A stretch of 64,000 bases of DNA from Dirofilaria immitis (GCA_024305405.1 JAKNDB010000103.1:1922001-1986000), one strand, 5' to 3'. Counted from the first letter of the stretch, positions 12,801-25,626 are shown. The notes: generated from the sequence alone by a model not told the origin. Program-made: numbers and translations.

Positions 12801-14287
12801 AAAATCAGCTAATAGTAAACACATACGAATTAGCAGGTAGGATGGGCGATTTGCATCTTGGTGATGCACATCTTATTGAAGATATTGCTGATGAATTGCC
12901 CATAACTCTTGTTGAACAAGGTATGTATTCTTTGATTACTATCCTTATTTTTCTTTTCATTTCTAGCTTTAATTAATAAATATACCATTGGAAGGAGATG
13001 AATTGGAAATAGTCTTGCATCTTTGTACTAGTAACATTAATAACAAGGATTTTTACAGTATTGAATTTAGTTTTTATTGGGTTTAAAAAATATCATGTAC
13101 TTAGAAAATATGCAAGATTATCACTCTAGAAACTGAAAAGTATAATAATTTCGAATTTTACATTTACATTTATTAACGGTTCTTTTGTGGGTGATCCAGT
13201 TCTCGATTTAAGTTTGTGCTTCTTTCTTTTAATAGTTAAATTGTTCTGAAGAATAGCTTCTATAACTTTTCACCTGAAAAATGATCTTTTATTAATTTTG
13301 CTACAATATTTTTTTCAGATGAACGATCAAGAGATAATAATGATAATGATGAAGCTGAACAATCCACTTCTAAAACTTTTCTTTCTAGGAGAAAGATTTC
13401 TGTGGTACTACTGGTAGCACAGCACTACCGTAGAAGAGGTTTGTTTGTGTTGGATTTAAATCTCAGTCTGATTTGACATTTTTTGAAAATTTCGAGTTCC
13501 GTTTTTTACCAAAATTTGTTTTTTAAGTTTCTTCATATCGACGGTTGAGAAAGTATAGTATATCTATTTACTATTGCTACACATTAACTCTCTTTTTTTT
13601 TGCCTATACATCCTTAGCTGTTTTAATTGATGAAAATATTTCAAGATTAATCGCAAATAAAAAAATTACTTTATTGCATTTTATAGATGTAATTGACCAA
13701 GATATTTTGGCAAAATGTCTCAAAAAGCTTTCATTTTATGCAATAAGCTCGAATATCTTAAGCATACATATGCCACGAATTGGCTATGATAAACGAAATG
13801 TCAGTTGGTATGCAGTCGAGCGACTTATTAATCGCATTCTTGTTTCTAAGGGCATTCATACCTATATCTACTATTTTAACCGAAGAGAGAATGCTGCAGC
13901 TAGCAATTCTATCTCGATTAAGTTTTTGAAAATTTTTTCAAGAATTTCAAATTTAAAACTCATGAGTAATTGGAATAAGGGATTGGTGTTTGTCCTGAGG
14001 AAGTGATCATAAATATGATTCCTTGAGGTGGTAAATTCAATTTTTCACTAGGTTGTAATCATTGTTTTGGATGCAAAAAAATTTTAGTTTCATACTATAA
14101 AGTACTGAAATAAGAACTAAATATCTTAAGCTATAATTCTCGGGATTTATAGGATTCTAAGCAAGTACTTTAAAATTAATTCAAGTGAAAAAATTTAGAA
14201 TAAGAATCGCTTTGCAGAAGGAAACGTAAGCAAACGTCCAGTGAGCACGCAGATAAATATAGAGCGGAAAAAATGCAGGATGAATGA
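6889..14287 (+). CDS. CHD1L: ALC1/CHD1L-like SNF2 chromatin-remodelling ATPase with macro domain
   Basis: Exons read: 6889-6928 (probable start), 7354-7570, 8102-8219, 8305-8415, 8482-8645, about 9022-9172, about 9516-9624, 9835-10005, 10172-10396, 10624-10750, 10840 to about 11090, 11429-11582, 12114-12278, 12483-12649, 12759-12920, 13319-13438, 13687-13921, 14218-14287. The helicase motifs appear in order: DEMGLGKT (Walker A), DEAH at 8359-8370, [23 protein letters not shown] and [11 protein letters not shown]. After them come [10 protein letters not shown], a basic coiled segment ([14 protein letters not shown]), and a macro domain ending [20 protein letters not shown] and THIYYF-like THTYIYYF. 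SNF2 plus a C-terminal macro domain is diagnostic of ALC1, a nucleosome slider activated by poly(ADP-ribose) at DNA breaks. The tail ends in RKRKQ, a possible nuclear signal. Four homopolymer indels break the frame (see findings). Exon joins after 8645, 10750 and 11090 are unresolved. Confidence 0.92.
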
Positions 14288-17196
14288 TAAAGCTGAAAGC
14301 GATTTTGAAGTAGGACATTTTTGATATAATTAGTTAGCTGTTTATTTTCTGGTGTAATATTTCATAATTTACATTTATCATTTTATTTGAATCGAGAAAA
14401 TTTTCATATTTTCTATTAATTCTGAATTCTATCAGAACTTTTGTTCTATGTTGGCCTATTTGGAACTAGGAGGTTTAGGTAGATGTTTAGATTTTATTTA
14501 AGAAATGATTTTTCGAAACTCATTGTTCTATTACAAGAATATTAAATGTTTCCTGCTGATTTTTAGGATAAAGAAATAGAAGATATGGAATAAAATGAAG
14601 AAAAACAAAACAAAAATTTATTCTCTCATCTTATTTTCAAGCAGATCAAAACAGCAACAAGGAAACATAGAAATAACATAACGAAAAGCCAAGATTTTAT
14701 AAGCGAAAGTGAATTTATTGAATTCCGCAGTAACTTTTAAGAATAAAGCTCTCCGCATTTCTTCTTGCCTTCTCTAGTTTTCCCAAATTGCAAAAAATTG
14801 GAATCTATCTTAAATTCTGCAGTGAACCAAATTCTTTATTTAGAACTTGACATATCAGTAATATACTTTTTATTTAGCACATTCTTTTGTTGTATATGAA
14901 ATTAATTTAAATAGAACGATGAAAAAGCTATTTGTCATATAACTCATTTTTCGAAAAAGAACAGATATTGATTTCAGAATTCTTGAAATTCCTTAATGTT
15001 GATTTCCATTTACCTTGCTGTTAACTTTTTGATTAGACTGAACTGAGGTTTGAATTTGGTGGAAGTTGTATTTGGTGGAGAAGCGTTCTTTGTGAACGAA
15101 TTCAGGATTTGTAAGGATGTAGCACAAGAAGAATGTAATAATAATTTATTTTAAAGATATATTTATACATAAATATTTATAATTAAATATCAGTTTCGAG
15201 AAAATTCTCGACATACCTAATCGCAATTCCATTTCATTTTTCACTTCCACTATGCTTTACATGCAACATTTTGTTCATTGTATCTCATTAATTCGGTGTA
15301 TATTGTTTTACATTTCTCATTTCCAAATTCCCCAGTTTTTGATTTTTTAAATTTGAAGAAAATTCGTATTCTTTTTGAAACCACAAGTGTTTCAATAAAA
15401 CATTTTTGACTCGTCTCAGTAAATCTAATTATTTTCCCGCGAATGATTAATCTTATAAAAGTAATGATAAAAGGATTAAAGGAGTTTATGAGATCAATAA
15501 AGTATTGGTTTTGGTGGGTGGATTGGATCAATCGTTTTTATCATTCGCATGTTTGGCTTTCACGTAGACGTGAGGAAACGCTATTTCTTTGAAGAAAAAG
15601 AAATTTCACTGTTCAAATATCTTTTTAAAGAGAGTAATTTTGCGTACAATAAAAATTTATTAGATATAGTTTAAAAGGTATTGTGTATTACCTGAAAATA
15701 ATTCGGATACATTTGCAGAAAAGTCTGCGTAAAATAAAGGAAGGAGAAGAAAAGCATATTTTTAATATCTTAGAAGAGTTTTGATACTTGAATAATTGTA
15801 TCATTTGCTTGATTATATAATATAGAATATACATAAGTCATCCAAGATAACCAAACAATAAAACAGAGGATGGAAAATGCTTAGGGAAGGGAAAAAGAAG
15901 AGACGAGGGAATTGAGAATTCCTTGTTTCTTGAAAAAACCCTATCTCGAATCTCTTATTTTTAAATTGCTATGGACTAGAGCAAGTTGCAAAAATGAACA
16001 GACCTGTGAAGAAATGAAAAGACATGTTTGTCATATTCTTTTACTGTCGCCGTCTTGAAGATATTATTATAGAATATATACAGACATGCGTATTTGATTG
16101 AAACATGCAATATTATATTATATACACTATATTGAGCATAGAATGGATATATTACATTAAAATACGCATAAAGCTATATTTTAACTATTGATTTAATCGA
16201 CGACTGGATATTATTGATTTATGCGTCTAATGATGGTTAATTATGGTAGGCGAATTTTGAGTATGACGCATGCGTGTGATTTATATTTTTCGATTATTTA
16301 GTTTTCGCTATTTAGATATCTTCCTGATGTTCCTTGTATTTTGGATGGTAAGAAGATTGGCGATATACTACTTGAAATCATGCAATATATGAAACATCCA
16401 ACTATGCAATGATATCCGGATACGATGATACGAAGTAGACAATGAACCGTGCATGATCACTTTCATAATTTTAAAAAATTTTCAGTTGAGAAAATTACTC
16501 AAATCAAAGAGAAATCCTCGCTTAGAAATATGTATTTCATTTTATAGTACATTTTACTTCCCAATAAAAGAAGGAGAATTAATTGTCTGCAGAAATTGGG
16601 AATTAACAAAATATTTTATGAACTGAAATCCATCCATAGATTGAAATATATAGATTTTTTTGCAAAAATTTATCCCATACAACTACATATTGAATATATT
16701 ATTATCTTTCTTTAACTATGGGAAAGTTAAAGCTAAATGCACTTCTAAATGTGAGATCATAAATGAAAAGTTTCAACAACAAATCAAGCTTAACCTAAAA
16801 ATGTAAAACCTAAGCTTGAGTCTAAACGTGAATCATAAATCTAAAGTGTAAGCATAATCATCGATCTCTTATCATTCAATCATCAAAAAGTTGCATGTAA
16901 CTTTCATAGATACTATCAATAATTATTGTCATGTTATTGTTTTATTGTATTCGATACAATCATCCAACGATGAAGTATTGAAATATTCCTTTGTTCTACG
17001 AAAAGATTCATATCGGATATCTGATTACCAATGAAATAGATTATTTCTCGCTAAGATTCACTCTACTGATTTTAATATAAATAGTATCATAATAATTTAG
17101 ATTTTTAATTTTTCTTCTGAAAAACTTCAAAAGATCAAAATTTGAAAGTTTGGATGGAAGTTTACAGAATTTTAACTCATTGTGCACAATTAATTT
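14288..17196. other. Gene-free stretch after the ALC1-like gene
   Basis: An AATAAA near 14589 could serve the upstream gene. A 93-codon open stretch on the minus strand (15531-15250) has no recognisable domain and no clear splice context. Otherwise I see only AT-rich DNA. Confidence 0.5.
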
Positions 17197-17212
17197 CAGA
17201 TTATCAGTGCAA

Positions 17213-17620
17213 ATGCATCTTTTCAACACTTCCCTATTGGTTGTCTATGCTATTTTCATGATCAGGTGAGTTTCCTAATAGAATGTTTCTAAGTGAGAAA
17301 AGTATGAAAATTTTTTTTTAATTTTTTCGGTGGCTTTTCACAAGTTTCAATTTTAGGTTTGTGGTCCATTGAGGAGAGAACCGCCAGGATCGCCAGAATG
17401 AGATGGGCAAGATGGAAATTTAGGAAACTCAGGAGCAGGAAGACGAGAGGGACCAACAGGAAGACAAGGACCGGAAGGATAGCCTGAAATTCTAGGTTCG
17501 CAAGGCATAAGAGCTAATTAGCTGTAGGAGAGAAAGACGATATGAGTGATAAAGGAATGAGAGGTATAAGAAGACAGAATATGTTAGCGAGATAAAAACA
17601 AGATGGAATATGTCGAGCAT
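17213..17620 (+). pseudogene. Decayed cuticle-collagen relic (+ copy)
   Basis: A TTTCAG acceptor at 17194-17199 precedes an ATG exon (17213-17265) encoding a hydrophobic signal-like segment, MHLFNTSLLVVYAIFMI, with a GTGAGT donor. After a 91-bp intron, codons from 17381 give a clear X-Y-Gly register: PPG, SPE, stop-D-G, QDG, NLG, NSG, AGR, REG, PTG, RQG, PEG, stop-P-E, ILG, SQG. Glycines are lost by GGA to GAA or AGA changes, and two codons are stops (17399-17401 TGA, 17480-17482 TAG). Nematode cuticle collagens have an N-terminal signal segment followed by Gly-X-Y blocks, so I read this as a dead member of that family. The frame across the intron also no longer matches. Confidence 0.75.
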
Positions 17621-18786
17621 GAAGCAGTCCTTCTCAATCATTCCCTTATTTTGATTGTCTTTGTTTACACAAAATATATCGTATTGTCATATCATTATTT
17701 CTCGGAATCCATAGTTCTGAAATAATCGATATGCTAACGGAATTTGCTTATGAACAGTACGAAATTTAAATTTTGTGAAACAAATGTATTTTCAAATTAT
17801 AATCTTATCAGTGTCACTGTTGAGTAATAAAATATAGCTGCTCCTTTGTTGGAAAACAGCATTTTCGTAATCAATAGAATTTGTAGAGTTAGGTGAAAAT
17901 ATTTATTACAATTTGAATTTCATTCATCTCCCTTGTTAAACATTTCAAATACCAATCGATTTTCTGACTCGGCATCATTGATCATTATCTGACGATTACT
18001 ATGGAAGTTCGCATAAAAATGATAATTCAAGAAATTAGCAAACTTTCAAACTAGCATAACAGGTATTATGAACTTATAGAGTCAAATCAGAAAGTAATTT
18101 TTGAAAATCTGACAATCTTATTTAATTATTATTTCTGTTATGTAAATGATTTCACAACATTAATAATATATATATGTATATCATATGAATAATTCAGATT
18201 AAATTGAAATGAATAAAGAATTAATGGGAGCGAATAAAATGCCAGACCTTCTAGTAGTCTAATTTTTTTAACTTTCTTTACTTTCAATACCTACGACAAC
18301 GATTGATGTTGTTTGTCATAACGATAGAAGGTTAACACTGAACTATCATGAAATCGTATTCAATTTTTTCTAGTCTGAAATATCCGCTATTTATTCATAA
18401 AAATTATTCGATTTTGAGATCATCAAAAACATCTAATTTGAATTACCTACCCGAATTATCAAATTCATACCCGATGTCTATTGAACATTCACCGTGAATA
18501 TCAATGCAATTAAAAATGAACTTCCTATCTCTCCCTGCTTTTCTAATTAAATTCATTTCGTAATCAAGAAACCATCAAATGTAATTTGCTTATTATCTCA
18601 AATATCCGATTAAGTAACACACAAATTACGATATATTAATATCCACATCTTCTCTGAATATATCAAAGCATTCATTTCAATTTTTACATTCCAATATTCA
18701 CACTATACGGCAAAAATATTTCACAAATTCATTTCTTATATTCTAACATTTATAAATAAATTCGTGCTCTAACGGAATGATTATTT
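17621..18786. other. Spacer between the two collagen relics
   Basis: AT-rich DNA with no supported exon. It separates the 3' ends of two inverted, homologous collagen relics. Confidence 0.5.
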
Positions 18787-19190
18787 TTGACCTATAGATT
18801 TCGTGAAATAATGAAAAGAATACAAACAACTGCGATAGATTTATACAAACAAATGACTGGAAAGGAGTGTTATGTTATCTTCGACATACGTTACTTTTTT
18901 CTTTTATCATGTATCATCAACACATTCGATTCTCTTATATATTTATTCATTCCTGTATCACCCATATCAATTTTTATTCCACCAACTTCTCTTATGCCTG
19001 GTGAATCTAGAATTCTAGACTCTTCTTCCGGATCTTTCTTCCTGTTTCTCTCTCATCCTCCTACTCCTGAGTTTCCTAGATCTTCATTTTGTGCCCTGGC
19101 GATCTTATCGATTGGTATAGGTCTAAAATTGAATATATAAAAAGATTAAAATTTTTTCATACTCACTTCTATTTTCATCCATTTCTACTA
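18787..19190 (-). pseudogene. Decayed cuticle-collagen relic (- copy, inverted homologue)
   Basis: Reverse-complement sequence matches the + copy base by base over the core: GGAAACTCAGGAG, then AGGATGAGAGAG against AGACGAGAGGG, ACAGGAAGA, CCGGAAG, CTAGAATTCTAG against CTGAAATTCTAGG, and GGCATAAGAG. Further on, GATATGGGTGATACAGGAATGA matches GATATGAGTGATAAAGGAATGA approximately. The short intron (19123-19166 here) is also conserved, with a GTGAGT donor and a CAATTTTAG acceptor at matching positions. The reading frame has a TGA at 19053-19055 and many lost glycines (DLG NSG VGG stop), so it is more degraded than the + copy. It is best explained as the other arm of an inverted duplication of a collagen gene or pseudogene. 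Confidence 0.7.
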
Positions 19191-20469
19191 GTAGTAAAAA
19201 AAAATGGGTAGTGGCCACCCTTGGCATTTTTACAAATCGTTGTTCCAACAGCAGCGACAATATACGTCAACAGCAGCAAATAACCTTCTCAAACAGTCTC
19301 ATTTCATAAAATGGTAAGATCTAATTTTCGATCAATTGAACAAATTTCTGGTTATTATTTATTTGATTACAATGGAATTGATTTAAAAACAATTTAGTTT
19401 GGCAAAAATTTTCGAAAAAAAAATATATATCTACAACATCTGCGATCCAGGCCATTCCAATCAAGGACTAAACAAGACAAACATTTTTTAACTTGATAGA
19501 TCTGACGTAATGTCATGCTTTCAACGTGATATGGTCGATAATCGACTACCCCTATCATTGTTTAAAATTTTCAGCATTATAGTGCTAAATAATATTTTAT
19601 GAATTGATAAATTAAGTGATGTGTAATTTCATGATTTTCTTTTTACTTAATTGTAAATCCAATATTTTTTTCAAAATCTTTATAACTTGAATTAAATGAA
19701 TGACAATTAGGAATTTATTAGATTGAATGAAAATTATGCTTTATCGTTTTATAAAATAAGCCTGCTTGAAAACATGATCTACTTTTATCGATCGATATAT
19801 GCTATCGCTGTTGGAACAACAACTTTCCAAAAAATGACAGAGCAAATGATTGTCCGCTACGCTACTCAGTCCGCTGCGTAACTATTCATTAATTACTACC
19901 AATGAAAACCATCGAACATACACACTTCACAATCAGGCTAATCATTCATTAAAACAAGCAAGAAAAGTCATACAGATAGTAATTAATGAACTACCTTACC
20001 AGTATACATGAGTCCTTCTCACCTATCCTTTTACTTTTCAGCAATGCCAACATTAGACAGTTTATTAATCAGTGATAAAGTATATAAAAAAAAAGAAAGC
20101 TAAACGAACTCTTGCTATTCTTATGATTATCGTAATAGCGACAACGTTGTTGAATTCCAAAATATTTCATGCAATATTGAACTTTTATAAATTCGTGAAA
20201 AAACATTTTAAAAATAGGAGAACTGATATCATCGTAGCATATAATCACGAATTTTAAATTATCAGAGTAGCGTTTCTCATTAAATCATATGATGATTTTG
20301 AGTAATTGAATTAGAATAAGTTCGTAATTATAAAATTTCATCGATACATTTCCATTTAATATTATTGAATCTCAACATTTCAGTAAGACATAGATCTTGT
20401 TAGGTTAATAATTTTTTTATAACAACAATTATTCAATACTATCATATTATTACGTCGCATTTAATTGAA
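19191..20469. other. Gene-free stretch before the ankyrin gene 3' end
   Basis: It contains the inverted-repeat pair described separately and a GTGGCCAC palindrome near 19211. A 61-codon Lys-rich open frame at 20072 has no splice or domain support. No gene is seen. Confidence 0.45.
19239..19822. repeat. Imperfect inverted repeat, about 26-bp arms
   Basis: The left arm GTTGTTCCAACAGCAGCGAC (from 19239) is repeated in inverted form as TCGCTGTTGGAACAACAAC (ending about 19822). The arms flank about 530 bp without a coding exon. This could be the termini of a small non-autonomous element or a long hairpin. I did not identify a target-site duplication. Confidence 0.55.
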
Positions 20470-23400
20470 TCATTTATTCGCCGTCAATCGCAAATGTTGT
20501 TGCCACCATTTTTGAATAATTAATGCGGCTAAATTTCGTAACTGATATGGAAACAATCCACCATTACGTAATAAATAGTTAGCAATCTTTAAAAAAAAGT
20601 ACGATTGAAATATTTAACAACCAAACTTATTATATATGTTCCGAGGAAACCATGTGTGATTCTGATTTTTCAAACTGAAGAAAAAATAGCATTCTTCAAG
20701 GTTAATAGTAGAAAACTTTTATTTCTGTTTAATTGCATTAAATTTTGAAGTTATTTAATTTAAAGGAAGTTTTTTTATTTTTGAATTGCTATCTAATTTT
20801 CATTTTTCCTTTTTCTTAACTCATCCAAGTTAAGATAATAAAGAAAGCAAAAGGAAATGAAAAATTCATTTTGAATTCCAATACGTTCCTTCCTGATTTC
20901 TGATCATAACTGATAATATTCCATATCACTGTTATTTTTTCTTATCTTCTATTTTAATCAGCATATCTAGCAATATTTCGTCACAATTTACAGTTAGTTA
21001 ATCTAATTCAATGAACTTACATTTCCTTTGTATTTTCTAAATCTTACTTATTGATATCTATTATCTAATCTTATTATGACCATTAGTTATTCCTTATGTC
21101 TTCTAAAAATTATATGCTATCATTGAAGAGCTATTTATTTATACCTTCTGAATCTTACCTGTTGATGTCCATTAGCTTGAGCACAGCTTAACGGTGTGCA
21201 ATCTTCAATACGATGCAAGCGCATTTACAGCTGCTCCACATTTTAATAAATATTTCACGCAATCATATTTACCTCTTTCACATGCTATATGTAATGGTGT
21301 AAATTGATCCAAATCATCTTTATGAATAAGACAATCCTGTAAAATAGAAAAAGTTCTTTACTGATAAGTTCTATATAAATTCTAATATGAGTTATTCTTA
21401 TACTATCTATTCTACATATATGTCATATTTCTTTCAAATGAATAAATAAGATGCTAATTAAAACTCAAATTATTTCAACAATTTTTCATTTTTTTTAAAA
21501 AAATGGAAAATTTCAAATTAGTTAAAGAAAAGAAGTTGAAACATAGAGGATCAATAATATAATATCATTGATTGAATATAATAATTAGTTATATATTAAT
21601 CTTTGTTGTGTTTAGATTTTAACATCTGATACCATAAAGCATCAAAACTAACAGCTTTCATCAGGAGAACTTCAATGCATGCAATATAACCACCAAATGC
21701 AGCACAATGTAATGCAGTTCGTCCAAGTTTATCGGTATGCATTATTTTACAATTCAATTCCGTTACCATAACACTTAATGTATGCGCTTGTCCTCCCAAA
21801 CATGCGTAAAATATCGGTGTCCTAAAATTATGCATGTTGGGATAATAAAATATATTTGAAAAAGAAATGATTTTAAGTAATTTAAACAAATTTTAAATAA
21901 TTTTATTATTGCAACAAAGTTCATTCCTTTTTAAAAAAAATTTATAATATATGAAAATTTGAAAATTTCAGCAAAATTCGAATATATTTAATAATCTAAA
22001 ATTAAATTCATTTCTGCTATATTTCAGCATATTTGTTTCCTAATAATTCAGAAATATAATTCAGAAGTTTACAATAGAAAGATTATCACTGATAAAATAA
22101 CGATGAATAAAATAAATCATCATCTTATCAAAAAAGCATAAATGATTGAAACATAATAAATATCGATTATTTTTAATCTTTTAAATTATTTCAAATTTTC
22201 TTAAATTTTTCAAAAATGCTTATATAAATTTGCAAACTATATACGGCACATGTAAAATCCTTTTCAAATTATTTAATTATTTCCAATCATCAATTGTCAA
22301 ATAATTCATTAATCGAACTAATCTTCCTTGTTGATCGATATGTTCACAATTAGCACCAACCATTACTAATAAACGAGCAACATTTGTAAAACCTTTAGCT
22401 GCGGCAAGATGAAGAGATGTTACACCAGCATTTTCCACTTCCTAATATTACTGATCTAATTTATTATTATTTAAAATTTATCCTAATATTAAATGTTTCT
22501 TAAACAATTATTAAAAGTTAAACAAAATTTTCTTATGCTAAATTTTATAATATAAATATAATTAACTTTGAACGATAATTTAAATGAATATTTCGTTTAT
22601 TTTAAATTAATACTCGAATAATTATTCAAAATCGAATAATTTCATTAAATTTTTTGGTATAAAATAAATAAAATTTAAAAGTTTTGAAAAGAAATATTCA
22701 AATAATTGGACTTAAAAAAATTTAATAAAAATTAAACAATTTTTTCTTTTTCACATTAAAATGTTATTATTATTATTATTATAAAAATCGTATTTGAATA
22801 ACTTACATGAATATTCCATCCTTCTTTGACTAATAATTTTACTAAACGTAAACTTCCAACATGTGCAGCATGATGAAGTGCTGTGTAACCATATTTGTCC
22901 TTATGATTTCGGTCTGGTTGATAATATTCCAAAAAATGTTGAACTAATAATTCTTGATCAGCAATTACTGACCACATAAAACATGAACGGCCGTCACTAT
23001 CATATTGTTCCTGAATTTTTTCTTTATCTAAAATTTTCTTTCTTTTTAGTATTAATAATAGCTTTAGTAATAAATTGATAAGAACTGACCATTCGGCCAG
23101 CAGATACTATTAATCGATCAACAACAGCACGATGACCACCTTGTACAGCATAATGTGCTGGTGAAATACCAAAACAATCACGAGTAGCATTTCGAGCTTT
23201 TGCGGCTAATAATTTTTGACCACTTCATCAAGACCATTTTTTGCTGCATAATGTAGGGGTGTACGAGCATCATTATCAAATGTCTAGAATTTCAAAATTT
23301 TTATTTAAAAAAATTTCGTAAAATTTATTTCAAAGTTTTTTTGCAAAATTTAATTCATCGTATTTTTCGAATGGTTTTTTCAAAACTATAATCTTTTAAG

Positions 23401-25626
23401 AAACTTTGAATTTAAATTTTAATATTTTGTTTGATTTATAAAAAAATAAAATTTTCAAGTATAAGAGACATAGCATAACTAACTAACTTATAAAAATAAG
23501 CATAATTAAATCTAATACAATTAATTGATAAACTCTAGCAATTAATTGATAAGACTTAACGAAAATGATAATAAGAAAGACTACAATATTTTTCTGCTAG
23601 AAAATAACTTGTAGCATCAAAAATTTTTTTGCAAATTAATTGATTGTAAAAGAAAAATATGCAAAATAAACGAACCTCTGCCGGACATTCTAATATGTTA
23701 AGCAAAATATCAACAATAATCGTATTTTGAGCAATTACCGCCAAATGCAGCGCCGTACGACCGTCATTATCACGGGCTGTTACTGAACTTAACTTTCGAC
23801 TTCCCAATAAACGTACAACTTCTGATGCTATAAATAAAGAAAAAAGTTAGTAAAATTTAAAATTTTTACAAATTTTATAGCAAATTTCCGTATTAATAAT
23901 AAATTTATTTTTTGATAATAAAGTATGCAAAAACAAAAAATTGTAAGCTTAATTTTCATTTTAAATGAAAATTAATTCGGTAAAAGGAATCATTTATCTA
24001 GCGAACAATTTTATCTCAAATATTTAAGCCATGATAGATGATATAGAAATTTTGGAAAAAATTTTAATTATTTTATTTTATAAATATTTATTTTTTTCTA
24101 ACAAATAAACTGTCTGATTTTTTTATGCTTCCAAAATAAAAACAAATTTTTCTTCCTTCGTTATTTTTTTCATTTTCAAAATTATTGAAAAATGAATTGA
24201 ACCATCTGGATAACAGCTAGCAGCAGCACACATCAATGGTGTATGACCATCCCGATCTTTTGATCCACCGGTAATCCAAGTCTTTCATCAAGTAATACCT
24301 CACAACATTCCAATCTTGCGGTACATGCAGCGTAATGCAGTGGTGATCGACCACAGTTATCATTTACCATTTGATAAAAATTTTCACCATCCAATACAGT
24401 AGATTGAAGTAACATCTGGAAATAAATTGATATGCATCATTGTATCTATCAATCGTCAATCGATTTATTGCATTTTATAACTTATATGAAATAATACTAA
24501 GTTTCTTGAAATTGTGTCAGAGCCAAAAAAGATATGCATCATTAGGAAAATAAAAATTTATATTTAATTTGATGTAAAAATCGATATATCTGTCATACAA
24601 AAATATTTAATTGAAATTAAATTTCCTGAAATTTGAAAACATAAAAAATTTATAGTAAATCTGATCATTTAGCGGTGCATTTGATATATAATTTCTATAT
24701 TTAATTCTGAAATCGTATACGATGAAAAAGTTATGCATAAATTTATTTAGAATATTTTTCATAACGAAAAGTAACATTGAATAATTTGTAATATTCATTT
24801 TTTAATTATATATATTAAATTCATTTCAAATTTCCCGAATATTTTAAAATAGAAAAATTAAAAATTATTTAATGCGATGATATATGCTTTGATATTTTAC
24901 AGTATTTTGTTCGCATAGTTTTAGATCCTTTTTATAATAATAATTAATAATTAATCATATTTTAAAAATTTGAAATAGATTAAAAATTATGAAATTAAAA
25001 TATTTCATAATAAATTAATTATACTTTTAAAATTTTCACATGACCGTAATGTGCTGCAAGATGAATGGGTGTAATTTGTCGATTATTTTTCATAACAATC
25101 CATGGTATTTCGGAATATTGTCGAGGTAAGCTTAACAAATATTTACAACATTTGCGTGCATCAAATTTTGCAACCCAATGTAATGCACTTTCCGGATTTT
25201 CTTCACCATCAAATGATGATGATGATCGTCTGAAAATAACAAAATATATCTCTATAATTAATTACTAAATATCATTAATTGAAATAAAAATATGAAACAA
25301 TACATATGGGACAATACATATGGGAAAATTTAATTTTCCATTTCCAATAGGCATTAATGAATTTCATTAAATTATCATAAATTTTTTGATTTTATCCTAT
25401 TAAAATCAATAAAAATTATATTATAAATAATTAAATCAAACTTTGCAATAATTTGTAGAGCTCGTAGACGATCATAAAGTAAGGCATAAGTAAGTAAGGA
25501 ACGTCCACGACGTCGAATATCAAGTAATTGTGGAAATTGTTTTATGAGCTTTTCAAATTGTGTCACATTATTGTCTCGTAATAAATCGATTGCTTCCACA
25601 AATCTTCCATTCATCAATATTATATT
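20470..25626 (-). CDS. mlt-4: Inversin-like ankyrin-repeat protein, probable MLT-4 orthologue
   Basis: Ten exons on the minus strand: 25626-25442 (ATG at 25614), 25229-25025, 24415-24203, 23827-23676, 23283-23100, 23010-22807, 22441 to about 22300, 21821 to about 21640, 21336-21159, 20586-20470. The product is a string of ankyrin repeats (ESALHWVAKFD, RSPLHYAACTA, RTALHLAVIAQ, RTPLHYAAKNG, TALHHAAHVG, TSLHLAAAKG, RTALHCAAFGG, FTPLHIACERG). GRSCFMWS matches inversin GRTSFMWA and TPIFYACLGG matches TPLFRACEMG. After the repeats, the end IANYLLRNGG then LAALIIQKWWQQHLR resembles inversin's last repeat and IQ-like motif. In C. elegans the inversin-like MLT-4 binds the NIMA kinase NEKL-2 together with MLT-2 and is needed for moulting. 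Three single-base shifts break the frame, and the join between exons 7 and 8 is unresolved. Vertebrate inversin is longer at the C-terminus. A PP6-type ankyrin subunit is a weaker alternative. Confidence 0.82.

Noticed and set aside
13545..13686. Upstream part of an open frame that continues into the macro-domain exon
   Set aside because: The codons before 13687 are intronic; the phase-correct acceptor is TTTATAG at 13680-13686 and similarity starts only after it.
6889..14287. Reading the ALC1-like locus as a pseudogene
   Set aside because: All frame breaks are single-base changes in homopolymers, similar ones occur in neighbouring conserved genes, and catalytic motifs and splice sites are intact.
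15250..15531. 93-codon minus-strand open frame
   Set aside because: No recognisable domain, no acceptor or donor giving a gene model, and its composition resembles the surrounding AT-rich DNA.
20072..20257. 61-codon Lys/Ile-rich + strand frame with a hydrophobic stretch
   Set aside because: The composition is what AAA/ATT-rich DNA gives by chance; no splice context or signal supports a gene.
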